Assembly (NCBI RefSeq): GCF_000007605.1
Contig: NC_003361.3
Coordinates: forward strand, 806,001 to 870,000
Direction: 5' to 3'
Length of the DNA: 64,000 nt
Source: Chlamydia caviae GPIC
Lineage (GTDB): Bacteria; Chlamydiota; Chlamydiia; Chlamydiales; Chlamydiaceae
In this document: positions 7,864 through 16,977 of the stretch, piece by piece
Numbering within the stretch: the stretch's first letter is position 1
Layout: every line of letters begins with the position of its first letter
Translations under genes and position numbers: made by a program
Notes under the pieces: generated by a model
The model's input: only the letters and a program-made list of their open reading frames with translations
Database searches by the model: none
Told to the model about the DNA's origin: nothing

Positions 7864-9729
7864 ATGTCATCATCCAATCCTTCGCTAGTAGGATCATCGG
7901 ATCCTGCTCCAACATGTCCATTTCAAAATTGGACTCCTCCTCGTCCAAATCCTCAGCCAGCTGAGATTACGAATCTATCCCAGCGCATCAGTGGTTTTGT
8001 GACAAAATTTATTCCTCTAACCGACGACGGTTGTACAAAACGTTCTCCTAAGTGTCCCTCATGTCCTCGCGAAGCTTGCGTCCACTCAGGGAACGGAGAA
8101 CCCATGATGAATTTATGCAATTGTTGGACATGTTGTTTCGGCAAACCCACTATAAATGACACGAGGGGTTTTTATAATTTTATTAAAGAATACGCTAGAA
8201 TCCACGGGAATGCATGTGCAGCCCACTCTATGTTACAAGCTGGCATTAATATCGCAACGGCATCAAAACAGCGCGGAGAGATATCCGAAGAAGAAAAAAG
8301 AAAAATGGCTAAATGCTGCCCCACTGTAGTCAGAACCAAGATTGAGCGAGGTTATTATGATGTTACTCGTATCTCGGTAACAATGATGGACCTCGTGAGC
8401 GACTTACAAGAAGAAGGCGTGATAACAGGTTTGAGCGGACAGTTACTCAACCTATGGCATACGGCTCCAAGAGATGTAAACCCTGATGATGCCCAAAAAA
8501 TTTGGATACGGGATGCTGATGGGCGCCTATCCCCATTCTGCTACTTAAGATGTCTACATTATATCAGGGCAATTCGTTGTTTTAGAACAGATAGTGCAAA
8601 TCCGCTGCAAGGAAACTTTTTACTTCTCGAAAGTCCTGCAAGTATTATCGCTGCAAGTGTAATGTACTCTCTTGCGGCGTTACTCAATAGCGATAGATTC
8701 AGAGATCTCCTACTCGAGGAAGAATCTGATGGAGAAGGCGGAACAATCTATACCTGCCCTTATAGAGTAGTTCAAATGCTTATTCTACTTTCCATGCTCG
8801 CTCGAGGTAAACAGCCTTTCACAGGCAGGCCGCGACATCGCGAACAACTCAAAGACGAGGAAAAATGTACAATTATTCTGGCCTCGAATGAATTTAGAGA
8901 ACGCGTCTTAGGGAAGTTCATACAGCGTAGACCTGGCGTACAAACTGTAAGCGTACTACTCAGAGAGTTCCCTTCAACGGGAATGAACTTAGGTCTAAAG
9001 CCTTGGAGTAGAGTGAGCTCAACCTCTGATTCAACTGACAGTTATGAACCAACAGGCTCCGGAGAATTAGAGGCAGAGCCAGGACCTTCTCGAAGAAGAC
9101 GTAGACGTCAGACTCCTCCCCAAGCACCATCCTCTTCAACAGAGTCTGCAACGTCTCCTGAAACTAGTGAGAGATGTTCTCCACCTAACTCGCCTGCATC
9201 CAGCGGCTCATCTCCTAGACGCCTTGTTACTGTGGAAGAGGCTCCTAGTGACGATGATTCCGATTTAAAGCAACTCGCCTCCTTCTTACAAGAACCAATT
9301 GTCTCCCCACTACCTAGCTCGCCTGCATCCAGCTGCTCATCTCCCGACCGCCTTGTTATTGTGGAAGAGGCTCCTAGTGACGATGATTCCGATTTAGAGC
9401 AACTCGCTGCCTCTTTGCAAATACAAATTGTCTCACCACCGCCACCTAGATCTCTTGGAGATGGGGGCGAGCAAGCAGAATCTCTTCGTTCTTTGTCAGT
9501 TCAGACTATGGGGGCTTACTATACAGAAACGGGGGAAGGAACATCTGCTCAGCCAGCAGAGGAGCCCACAACAAGCTCAGCTACACCTCCGGTAGATAGT
9601 AGCCTTCCTCCTAAAAAACGCGGGAGAAACTGGCAACCTACCGATGGGGGACCCACGACAAGCTCGATAACACCTTCGGAAGACAGCCACCCTCCTAAAA
9701 AACGGTGGAGAAACTGGCAACCCACCTAA
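7864..9729 (+). CDS. Putative secreted effector with basic NLS-like repeats
   Basis: A 621-residue protein I cannot assign to a family. Residues about 50-98 are cysteine-rich (CTKRSPKCPSCPREACVHS, then CNCWTCCFGK), possibly metal-binding. A mostly helical globular region covers about 100-385. The C-terminal 230 residues are low-complexity, rich in Ser, Pro and acidic residues. They hold RRRRRR, two near-identical 43-residue repeats built around VEEAPSDDDSDL, and two copies of a unit ending LPPKKRGRNWQPT or HPPKKRWRNWQPT. The basic clusters look like eukaryotic nuclear localisation signals. No signal peptide or membrane helix is present, so type III secretion is possible. Nuclear targeting and secretion are inferences. 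Confidence 0.5.
   Translation: MSSSNPSLVGSSDPAPTCPFQNWTPPRPNPQPAEITNLSQRISGFVTKFIPLTDDGCTKRSPKCPSCPREACVHSGNGEPMMNLCNCWTCCFGKPTINDTRGFYNFIKEYARIHGNACAAHSMLQAGINIATASKQRGEISEEEKRKMAKCCPTVVRTKIERGYYDVTRISVTMMDLVSDLQEEGVITGLSGQLLNLWHTAPRDVNPDDAQKIWIRDADGRLSPFCYLRCLHYIRAIRCFRTDSANPLQGNFLLLESPASIIAASVMYSLAALLNSDRFRDLLLEEESDGEGGTIYTCPYRVVQMLILLSMLARGKQPFTGRPRHREQLKDEEKCTIILASNEFRERVLGKFIQRRPGVQTVSVLLREFPSTGMNLGLKPWSRVSSTSDSTDSYEPTGSGELEAEPGPSRRRRRRQTPPQAPSSSTESATSPETSERCSPPNSPASSGSSPRRLVTVEEAPSDDDSDLKQLASFLQEPIVSPLPSSPASSCSSPDRLVIVEEAPSDDDSDLEQLAASLQIQIVSPPPPRSLGDGGEQAESLRSLSVQTMGAYYTETGEGTSAQPAEEPTTSSATPPVDSSLPPKKRGRNWQPTDGGPTTSSITPSEDSHPPKKRWRNWQPT
9184..9441 (+). repeat. Two tandem 129-bp coding repeats
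   Basis: Unit one starts at 9184 and unit two at 9313, each 43 codons, encoding SPASS-SSP-RLV-VEEAPSDDDSDL-QLA with few differences. A second pair of about 80 bases, each ending in PPKK-R-NWQPT, follows within 9568-9729. They are in-frame, so recombination between copies would change protein length without breaking the gene. Confidence 0.85.
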
Positions 9730-9731
9730 TC

Positions 9732-10227
9732 TCAGATTCTGAGAACAACTTTACTTAGGATTTTCCGATCTTCCTTTATGGAGATACGGAAAATCCTGGT
9801 GAAGATCACTAAAATTGCTATAAAAAAGCAAGAAATTCCAAAAATACTACAACAACCCAGCAAGCCCTTAAAAGGGAAATCTTTAACTAGGAAGAAGACG
9901 ATCGGGACATTCACAAATACTCCCCCAAAACTCTCTTCTTGGATAGTTCTTATCTAATGAACCATACACTAGGTAGTTGGAAGCGATATGATTATAGACA
10001 ACAACGCCGCGAAGTAAGCAAAGGATACTTATAATATAAATACCAAAACCTACGGCACCTGTTGTTATTGAACCAAGTCCCATACCCACAATACTACAAA
10101 TCACACCAAACACCACAAAAACGATAGAGAATATGATATTGATACGCTCTGCTAAAGAAAACTCCTTCCACAAATTGATCTGTTGTTGATTTTGCACACA
10201 TGTGTGTGCGGTGAGTACTGTTGCCAT
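9732..10227 (-). pseudogene. Inc-like membrane protein split by a frameshift at a G5 run
   Basis: The first frame (from ATG 10227) encodes 113 residues with a bilobed hydrophobic segment (INIIFSIVFVVFGVIC..., GAVGFGIYIISILCLL) and stops at 9883. Removing one G from the run of five (C5 at 9922-9926 on the plus strand) turns EFWGSICEC into EFWGVFVNVPIVFFLV. The frame then stays open to 9732, adding a second bilobed hydrophobic segment (GLLGCCSIFGISCFFIAILVIF). The merged protein of about 165 residues with two helix pairs looks like the intended product. It may be a pseudogene, a phase-variable gene, or a base error. It lies downstream of the DUF687 gene's neighbourhood on the same side of the variable region. 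Confidence 0.6.
9757..9797. terminator. Hairpin between convergent genes, possible terminator
   Basis: AGGATTTTCCG (9757-9767) and CGGAAAATCCT (9787-9797) form an 11-bp perfect stem, with further pairing of TCTTCC and GGAGA inside the loop. It lies 28 bases after the stop of the gene at 7864. There is no T run directly after it, and it falls inside the frameshifted 3' part of the minus-strand Inc-like gene. A terminator role is therefore only likely. Confidence 0.45.
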
Positions 10228-10305
10228 AACCACTGTCTTTCTCTAGCCTTGGGGGAACAAAGTATAAAACAAAATTAAAAAAAACACTATACGGTTTGTC
10301 ATTTT

Positions 10306-11976
10306 TTACTGACGACGATTTCTACTTACCAAACCCACCAGAATCATAATATTTGCCACTAATACGATCATACATATAAACAGGCTTACCGTCTGCGATA
10401 CCACTAAAACATCTCCAGTTTGCCAAGCTAAGGAAGCATTGTGTAGCTGATTAGAATACACACCTGTATCTGTAATAGAGCTCCTACCTAATACGCTAGG
10501 CAAGTTAATAATTATACTGTTTAAAATGCCGATAGTAACAGCTAAGAATATTCCATGAGCTGAGCCTATCATCATCTGAACAGAGCCTATCCTCCCTCCT
10601 TCTGTAGAACGCACAACTCCCCTAGATTCTTCAGATGATCCTGTTAATCTTTGTAAAATTGAGCTTTGGATACGCCCACGCAATCCCCTCAAACAATGTC
10701 GAAATATCTCCATGAACACGACACTACCGCTTAATGTCGATGCTACAACAAATACAGCTTGTAAAATTGCAGGAGAGCGTCCGTATCTTCTTACGCAATT
10801 GATATTATCAAGTAGAGTCACTAAGAAAATTAACGGAGCTATCCCGTGAGCAGCTAGTCTTATTGATCTATACGAATCGCGAATAGACCGGCGATTTGTA
10901 AACAATAGAAGGAAATAACGAAGTAAATTCAAACTGTAGCCACAAACAATGACATAAGAAACTTCAACATCAGGATGGTAAGTAACGGAAAGAATAATGT
11001 ACTCTTGCAATAGACCGCTAATTCTAAATATGCTGAATATACTCGATAAAACCACATCGGTTGCTGCTGTTGGCGCGAAGTTAAATTCTGCCTCTGCAGA
11101 AGTATCTCCCAATCTTAATAATTCTGATAATCTCTCAAATGCTCCACTTCCATGACCGATCTCTACCAAAGCAATCTGATTCGCGGTTCTTTCAGCTTCT
11201 ATTTCGAAGGGAGGAGGTCCTATTAAACGCAAAGCCCAAAGATAGCTCGGGCAACGTACACTTGGGAAAAACACCCCCTCTGCTCCCGAGGCGTAGGAAA
11301 CCGTCGTTACATTAGCTTGCGTAAATCCATCATGGTCTAAAAGAGTGGTGATATCTCCAGCCACTCTAAAATGATGTACGTTATTTCCTATGACGTATAC
11401 CGTCGGAGCAATACCAATCACACGAATTCTATCTACATAGGGAGTACGATCTAACACCTGCTGAACTACGGCTCCCCCATCTCCATAAAATATAATTACA
11501 TGGTTTCTATGTTGATTCCCAGGACGAGAGAAGAAATGATGCAAAGAATCTAATAATGCTTGGCATAAGGGACTAGATCGAGAAAAGCTAGGTCTTCGAG
11601 ACAATCGCGAATACCAATCTCCTGATCCTAAATTATACAACATGCGTACGGGGACGTTACGCACTTCACTAATATATAGAGATTCTAGCTGTGCTTCTGC
11701 TAGAGTTTGACCACTACCATTAATATAGGTAACATCGACATCATATGCCGCAGGGATTTCTCTATTGTTATCAAAAATACTTACGGCTTCAAATATCTCT
11801 GAGGATTCTGTGACAAACGGCCTAAGACCGCCATGAATAAATAAATTTACTTGTTCTGTAGTCTGTTCAGGAAAGTGGGTCTCGGTATCCCTAGAATCTA
11901 TATGTTGATCTTCTAAACTGATACTTTCTAGAGTCGGACTGCTGCCAAGATTGACAGGCAAAACCATAAAAAACAT
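10306..11976 (-). CDS. DUF687 family membrane protein
   Basis: A 556-residue chlamydia-specific protein. Features I associate with DUF687 are NLFIHGGLRPFVTESSEIFEAV near residues 45-66, a central HVIIFYGDGGAVVQQVL segment resembling an alpha/beta-hydrolase-like strand-turn-helix, and IRVIGIAPTVYVI. The C-terminal half (about 310-550) has several hydrophobic segments (LLRYFLLLF, IAPLIFLVTLL, AVFVVASTLSGSVVF, ILNSIIINL, LFICMIVLVANIMILVGLV). Function is unknown. These genes are expanded and variable in Chlamydophila-type species. The GDGGA turn lacks a clear nucleophile serine, so catalysis is not claimed. It reads on the minus strand between two frameshifted genes. Confidence 0.7.
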   Translation of the reverse strand: MFFMVLPVNLGSSPTLESISLEDQHIDSRDTETHFPEQTTEQVNLFIHGGLRPFVTESSEIFEAVSIFDNNREIPAAYDVDVTYINGSGQTLAEAQLESLYISEVRNVPVRMLYNLGSGDWYSRLSRRPSFSRSSPLCQALLDSLHHFFSRPGNQHRNHVIIFYGDGGAVVQQVLDRTPYVDRIRVIGIAPTVYVIGNNVHHFRVAGDITTLLDHDGFTQANVTTVSYASGAEGVFFPSVRCPSYLWALRLIGPPPFEIEAERTANQIALVEIGHGSGAFERLSELLRLGDTSAEAEFNFAPTAATDVVLSSIFSIFRISGLLQEYIILSVTYHPDVEVSYVIVCGYSLNLLRYFLLLFTNRRSIRDSYRSIRLAAHGIAPLIFLVTLLDNINCVRRYGRSPAILQAVFVVASTLSGSVVFMEIFRHCLRGLRGRIQSSILQRLTGSSEESRGVVRSTEGGRIGSVQMMIGSAHGIFLAVTIGILNSIIINLPSVLGRSSITDTGVYSNQLHNASLAWQTGDVLVVSQTVSLFICMIVLVANIMILVGLVSRNRRQ

Positions 11977-12253
11977 CCAGCCCTAAAGGCAGGTATAGGT
12001 ATTCATAAACTCTCATGCTAAGAACAGGAGCCCCCTATTTCCTAACAAGCCTTTGTGCTACACCTAGCACTACATTCTGTAAAATCACACCTAGGAATGT
12101 TTCTACAATCATCCCAACATATAAAATGCTTAGGATGAATGCTTACAGATATGATTTTATTTAGTCATGCGTATCTGTGAACAAATGGACACAAGGTTTT
12201 TATTCATTAACGGTATTTTGTCTACAGCTTTTTCTAAAAATCTCCAAGAACAT
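11977..12253. other. Intergenic region upstream of the DUF687 gene
   Basis: About 280 bases with no credible coding sequence or RNA gene. It must contain the minus-strand promoter of the DUF687 gene near its left end, but I found no strong hexamer pair. The terminator of the next minus-strand gene follows at 12254. Confidence 0.4.
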
Positions 12254-12289
12254 AAAAAAAAGTATCTGTAAAGAAAATCGCAGATACTT
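12254..12289 (-). terminator. Intrinsic terminator of the 12318 gene
   Basis: On the minus strand AAGTATCTG and CAGATACTT form a 9-bp perfect stem followed by a run of T (A run at 12254-12260 on plus). It starts 29 bases after the stop codon of the gene ending at 12318. Confidence 0.8.
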
Positions 12290-12317
12290 CTATAAGATCG
12301 CCAAACTATGAGAAGCG

Positions 12318-12942
12318 TTAATATCTTTGTTGAGCCACGATATCCCTAACATACCTCTCGCGCTTCCACGTAAGTTCCTTATCTGTTTTCTCTTTTTGCC
12401 AAGCAAGAAGGTCTTTTTTAAATTCCAACTCTCTTTCTCGCATATCGAGGTCTTTACGGACATATTCCATATCTTTAGAATGACGATATTGACGCCAAAC
12501 ATTGGCGATCTCATCGAGCTTTTGCAACAAAACATCAAAAGAAAGATTTTCGTTATTTAAATCTTCAGAGGGCATACGAAGACACGAGAGAATATCTCTA
12601 CATGCCTCTAGAATTCTCTGCCCTGAGGGCGACTCTTTCATTAGCTCTATAGCTTGCTCATCGCTTTCTAACTCTATATTCTCATTTTTACATATAAGAG
12701 CAAGATCACGGTACAACTCCTGCCCCTCTTCGACTAAAACTTGAAATAAAGAATCCAGCTGATCTGCTAAGGCTTCCCTCTCCTCATTACTCATAGAATC
12801 AAAATAACTTTCCATTCTAGAACTTCGCTTTTCAACATGCTCTTGCACAACAATCTCTGAAGTCTCAGCAAAAACCTGACTGCAGCATACTAGAGGCAGG
12901 AATGCAGTGGCTAAACTATAAATAAAAAAATCTCTTAATCAT
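12318..12942 (-). pseudogene. Secreted helical protein, signal peptide split by a T7 frameshift
   Basis: The open frame from GTG 12848 gives a 176-residue acidic, almost entirely helical protein (SMSNEEREALADQLDSLF, then MRERELEFKKDLLAWQKEK). The same frame is open further upstream and encodes IYSLATAFLPLVCCSQVFAETSEI, a textbook hydrophobic core and signal peptidase site, but without a start. An ATG at 12942 reads MIKRFF in another frame. Deleting one T from its T7 run (12924-12930) joins MIKRFF to IYSLATAF, giving a complete secreted protein of about 207 residues. The current reading may reflect a pseudogene, slippage-controlled expression or a base error. Function unknown. Confidence 0.6.
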
Positions 12943-13151
12943 ACCTACTCGCGTTCTTGTAATCTGAATTAAGCTAATCAAATTCATCGAAAAGTATAGA
13001 AAATGAAAATCCAAAAATCAAATAAATGTGCCAAAAAAAAAACGACTTAAAATTTTACAAATAAAAATATAAAAACTAAGACAAGTATTAATGAATATTA
13101 ATGTCCCTTATAGATAAAAAAATCCCTTAGACTACTTTCACAGTATGCTTT

Positions 13152-13466
13152 TCAATATGAGGAAGATTTCCTGTGTTCTTTTCTTTTATCTTCTAAAGGA
13201 TTGTGCATGCATAAAATATATAAAACACAAGAAATCGATATATAAACTACTGTGATAAACATCAGCATAGCATGATAAACAAAGGCAGAGAGTCGTGTTA
13301 GCCCGATTCTTGACAAAAACTTATAAACCCTATCTAACCTGAGCATTTCTAAAATAAAATTCAGAAAATTCGATTTGCACACTACCTGACTTTGCTCATT
13401 TTTTAGTGCAGCTACAGGTTCAACGGCTTGGACAGGCACGAGAGGGATTTTAGTATGTCGATGCAT
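13152..13466 (-). CDS. Small membrane protein of unknown function
   Basis: A 104-residue protein starting MHRHTKIPLVPVQAVEP. A hydrophilic first half contains one Cys. One long hydrophobic stretch (about 61-90, AFVYHAMLMFITVVYISISCVLYILC) follows, which could span once or form a tight hairpin, and the tail is basic (DKRKEHRKSSS). It could be a small Inc-like protein, but nothing specific identifies it. It lies downstream of the frameshifted secreted protein's promoter region and upstream of nothing on its strand. Confidence 0.45.
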   Translation of the reverse strand: MHRHTKIPLVPVQAVEPVAALKNEQSQVVCKSNFLNFILEMLRLDRVYKFLSRIGLTRLSAFVYHAMLMFITVVYISISCVLYILCMHNPLEDKRKEHRKSSSY

Positions 13467-13597
13467 CGGTAATGAAGTAGAGAAAAAGCGCTAACAAGCA
13501 AAGGAAAATGCATCACAAATCATTTAAATTCAACAGGAAAGAACTCTTAACTTTTACAACACAACCTATTGAAAATGTATGCTTTCCGCTCTGAAAT

Positions 13598-14467
13598 CTA
13601 TGTATGGACTGGATAGATTTGCGACCACTTCAACATTTTTTCCACAACATTTGGCAAGGCTTCTGCATTTTGCAAATCCGCAATAGATAAGGGTAAACGC
13701 AAAACGCTGTGAGCAATATCTTGCTTGTAGGCAAGCACAGCCTTTATCGCTATAGGGTTTGTCGTAAGGCTAAGCCATAAAGATAGCTCTTGCCACAACA
13801 GCGTGTTGCTTTCTTGGTAAGGATTATCTACGTAGCTACGCGCTTCTCTCGGCCAGCTATTGGACAAAACAGAAATGAGTCCTTGAGCTCCATATGAGTG
13901 CATTTGGGGCCACAAGCTATCATCTCCGCAATACACAACAAGATGAGGAGCTATTTGTGCATATTCGCGGCATCGTTCTATAGATCCTCCAGAATCTTTC
14001 ACTCCGTAGCAGGAGGGATGGCTGGCTAATGCACCTACAGTCTCTAAATACAAAGGTGTTCCTGCTCTAGAGGGAATGTTGTATAAAATTACAGGCTTGT
14101 CCGTAGTATTTAAGAGGGATTCGAACCATAAGGTCTGACCATAGACCCCAGGTTTTGTATAAATAGGACTAGGGATTAAAAATCCGTCAATAGGATACGC
14201 ATGGCATATCTTCATCCACTCTAAAGCATCGTTTAATGAAGTGCCAGACACTCCCACAACTATAGGAATCTGCAATTTCAAAGAACATGCAAAAGCAACT
14301 AAGCTCTCTTTTTCCTTCACTGTTAATGCTAGACTTTCGCCAGTACTTCCAAGAAGCACAACGCCATTTCCTTCTTTTTTTTGAGAATATAAAATTCTCT
14401 CAAAACTTAGAAAATCAATTTCATAATTAGGAAGAAATGGAGTAATGCATGCGGTAAGTAATTTCAT
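13598..14467 (-). CDS. dapA: 4-hydroxy-tetrahydrodipicolinate synthase
   Basis: A 289-residue DapA, a TIM-barrel class I aldolase condensing pyruvate with aspartate semialdehyde in the diaminopimelate pathway. Visible motifs are GSTGESLAL (40-48), YNIPSRAG with catalytic Tyr129, and GVKDSGGS with the Schiff-base Lys157. It is the last gene of dapB-asd-lysC-dapA on the minus strand, 10 bases after lysC. In Chlamydia the pathway continues through LL-diaminopimelate aminotransferase, encoded elsewhere, and supplies peptidoglycan precursors. Confidence 0.95.
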   Translation of the reverse strand: MKLLTACITPFLPNYEIDFLSFERILYSQKKEGNGVVLLGSTGESLALTVKEKESLVAFACSLKLQIPIVVGVSGTSLNDALEWMKICHAYPIDGFLIPSPIYTKPGVYGQTLWFESLLNTTDKPVILYNIPSRAGTPLYLETVGALASHPSCYGVKDSGGSIERCREYAQIAPHLVVYCGDDSLWPQMHSYGAQGLISVLSNSWPREARSYVDNPYQESNTLLWQELSLWLSLTTNPIAIKAVLAYKQDIAHSVLRLPLSIADLQNAEALPNVVEKMLKWSQIYPVHT

Positions 14468-14477
14468 AATGCTTATG

Positions 14478-15800
14478 TTATACTACAGAAAACTTCTGCT
14501 TAACATAATCATTATGGAGTTGTTCTACAATACTTCCCGCTAGATTTTCAGGAACGACTAAGCTCAATGCCATGCAACTTTGACAACAACAGAATACAGG
14601 AGCAGGGTAATTACGTAATTTATCTGTAACTGTAGTGACAACCTTTGTTGAAGCTAATCCAGAACCAATCATCGTAATCAAAGCTAGATCATAAAGCATA
14701 TGCACGGTGCCTATGTTAGACAGCTGGCTATAGAGATCTTGGATAATCTCTTCAGAAATATCATCATCATCGGTGGTAAAAGATACCTTGGCATCTTGAG
14801 AAGTTATCAGTCCAGGAAGAATACGGTAGGTATCGAGTATGGGCAATATCTTATCTAAGCTCACAGCACCTAAAATACCACAGTCTACAGACCATAATCT
14901 CTGATGCTGACGTAAGGAAAGCGCCTTTACACGAGGTTCATAGCTCACGGTTTTATCCATAGCATAGATCCACGTACCTCCTTTAGAAACATCAAAAGTG
15001 GAGGTTACAAAAATAGGAATCCCAGCACGCACACACGGAGAAAGCATAGGAGGATAAAGAATTTTAGCTCCGAAAGTAGCGAGATTTTGCATTTCTTCAA
15101 AACTTAATTCTGGTATGAGCTGCGCATCTTCAATAATTCTTGGATCCATCGTATAAATGCCGTTCACATCGGTATAAATACGCACTTCTTCAGCGCAACT
15201 CATCTCAGCAATTAACGCTCCGGAATAATCACTTCCTCCTCTACCCAATACCGTGGTCTTACCAGAAGTACTCGCTCCTATAAATCCTTGAGTGATATAG
15301 CAAGCATCACCTTTCAGATTAAGTGTATGCCAATTTTCTCGCATACGTGAAATATCAGGGGTTGCCCGATGATATTCATCATCTGTCAATATGACCGTTC
15401 TTGCTTCCAAAAATTCTATAGGAAAATTATTGCTATGACAGAAAGCTTGAAACAAAGAAGCGGATATATCCTCACCTAACGCAAGAATCTCTGCGCGATC
15501 ACCTAGAGAAATTTCTTTTTTATCCACCCACTTGTTTAACTTCTCTATCCAAGGAGATAGGGAAAAGGCAAGCTGGAGTTCATGAATAATTTCATCATGC
15601 TTCTTGGCAATATCAAGAACAATCTGTTCACGATATTCACTAGAGACACAACAAAACATATCTAATAGATCTGTAATTCCCGCTACAGCGCTAACAACAA
15701 TAAAACGTGGTGTATTCTTACAAACAATAGCGTACACCTTGCGTATACTTTCTGCAGTCCCTAAACTCGTCCCGCCAAATTTATACACTACTGGAGACAT
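14478..15800 (-). CDS. lysC: Aspartokinase
   Basis: A 440-residue aspartate kinase beginning MSPVVYKFGGTSLG, the classic KFGGTS nucleotide-binding start. I chose ATG 15800 because GGAGA precedes it at good spacing. An upstream in-frame ATG would add nine atypical residues. The kinase domain includes LGRGGSDYSGALIA and VYTDVNGIYTMDPR-like segments (here IYTDVNGIYTMDPR). The C-terminal third holds ACT-type regulatory sequence (AKVSFTTDDDDISEEIIQDL, VHMLYDLALITMIGSG). It overlaps the asd stop by 13 bases, so translation is probably coupled. It commits aspartate to the diaminopimelate route. Confidence 0.94.
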   Translation of the reverse strand: MSPVVYKFGGTSLGTAESIRKVYAIVCKNTPRFIVVSAVAGITDLLDMFCCVSSEYREQIVLDIAKKHDEIIHELQLAFSLSPWIEKLNKWVDKKEISLGDRAEILALGEDISASLFQAFCHSNNFPIEFLEARTVILTDDEYHRATPDISRMRENWHTLNLKGDACYITQGFIGASTSGKTTVLGRGGSDYSGALIAEMSCAEEVRIYTDVNGIYTMDPRIIEDAQLIPELSFEEMQNLATFGAKILYPPMLSPCVRAGIPIFVTSTFDVSKGGTWIYAMDKTVSYEPRVKALSLRQHQRLWSVDCGILGAVSLDKILPILDTYRILPGLITSQDAKVSFTTDDDDISEEIIQDLYSQLSNIGTVHMLYDLALITMIGSGLASTKVVTTVTDKLRNYPAPVFCCCQSCMALSLVVPENLAGSIVEQLHNDYVKQKFSVV

Positions 15801-16792
15801 GCATATTCTCCAGTATGCTGAAAACAATAGTTGTGCATGTTTGTCAATAAAGCTCCCGCAGCGCCCCGAACAAGATTATGTATCAATATATTCATTTTTA
15901 TTGTTCGAAAATCTCCTCCACCATAAGTAATGGGGCCTATATGAACACGCATATCATCATCCGTAAGATCTTTTCTTGCTTGTGGATGCCAAAGAGTATC
16001 ATAAAGCTTATATGTCCCTGGAAATTCTTCATTCCTACGATGGTAGGAATGAAGAATTTCTTCAATATCCATAGAATTGAGAAAAGTCACATGTAAAGTT
16101 AATGTATGCCCATACACTACAGGAACACGATGCACAGAAACTGCTATAGGAAAATGCGCAGGTTCATCACACTTGCCTAAAATCTTTAGCGTCTCTCTAT
16201 GAATTTTTTCTTCTTCCCCTACTATATGAGGAATCGTATTTCCCAAAACATCCATAGAAGAAACCCCAGGATGACCGGCTCCACTTGCCGATTGTAATGT
16301 GACAATATTTACGCGATCAATACCAAATTCCTGTAAAGGAGATAAAGCTAAGGCAATACCAGAAACACAGCAATTAGAATTCGTAATGATCCTTCCTGAA
16401 AAAGGCTGCTTAACCACAAGACTCATATGATCTTGATTGACTTCAGGGATAAGAATAGGAACCGCAGGATGCATTCTATAGGCAGAGGCATTAGAGAAAA
16501 CCAACTTTCCCTTAGACAAACAATATGTCTCCAAGGATTCTGCTATGCCTTCCGGCAAAAAAGATACGATAATATCTGATTCGATATCTTCAATTCTACG
16601 AATAGGGACGCGAGCCATACTTTCTGGCATGGGACCTAAAGACTCTTGCCAGACACACGCAGAACCATAAGTTTGACTATATTTTGTCTCGGAGGCAACC
16701 ACTTCACAAATATGCCAAGGAAACCATTTATGCAAGAGAGCGACAAACTTTTGACCGACCAGCCCAGTAGCTCCCAAAACAGCCACACGCAT
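15788..16792 (-). CDS. asd: Aspartate-semialdehyde dehydrogenase (archaeal/fungal type)
   Basis: A 334-residue enzyme with an NADP-binding GATGLVGQ motif (7-14), SNCCVSG carrying the nucleophile Cys141, and SASGAGHPGVSS with the catalytic His. It reduces aspartyl phosphate to aspartate semialdehyde. The SNCC version and overall pattern resemble the archaeal/fungal branch rather than the E. coli type, as I recall for other Chlamydia. It precedes and overlaps lysC. Confidence 0.93.
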   Translation of the reverse strand: MRVAVLGATGLVGQKFVALLHKWFPWHICEVVASETKYSQTYGSACVWQESLGPMPESMARVPIRRIEDIESDIIVSFLPEGIAESLETYCLSKGKLVFSNASAYRMHPAVPILIPEVNQDHMSLVVKQPFSGRIITNSNCCVSGIALALSPLQEFGIDRVNIVTLQSASGAGHPGVSSMDVLGNTIPHIVGEEEKIHRETLKILGKCDEPAHFPIAVSVHRVPVVYGHTLTLHVTFLNSMDIEEILHSYHRRNEEFPGTYKLYDTLWHPQARKDLTDDDMRVHIGPITYGGGDFRTIKMNILIHNLVRGAAGALLTNMHNYCFQHTGEYACLQ

Positions 16793-16977
16793 GTGTTGCC
16801 TCCTGAAATCATACTATATCATCACTGATAATGAATAAAAAAGCAGGTTAACAAAACAGCCACTTAATCTAGAGTGTCGGTACGAAAAAAAATACGCACT
16901 CCTCTTATTCAAAAATCAAGGAATCTTAGAGGCCGCATTGTAATAACCGTTTTGTTTTTTAAGCAAGAACTGTTCGT

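Noticed and set aside
9730..9744. TCTCAGATTCTGAGA palindrome just after the effector gene
   Set aside because: Short stem without a T run. The stronger hairpin at 9757 explains any termination better.
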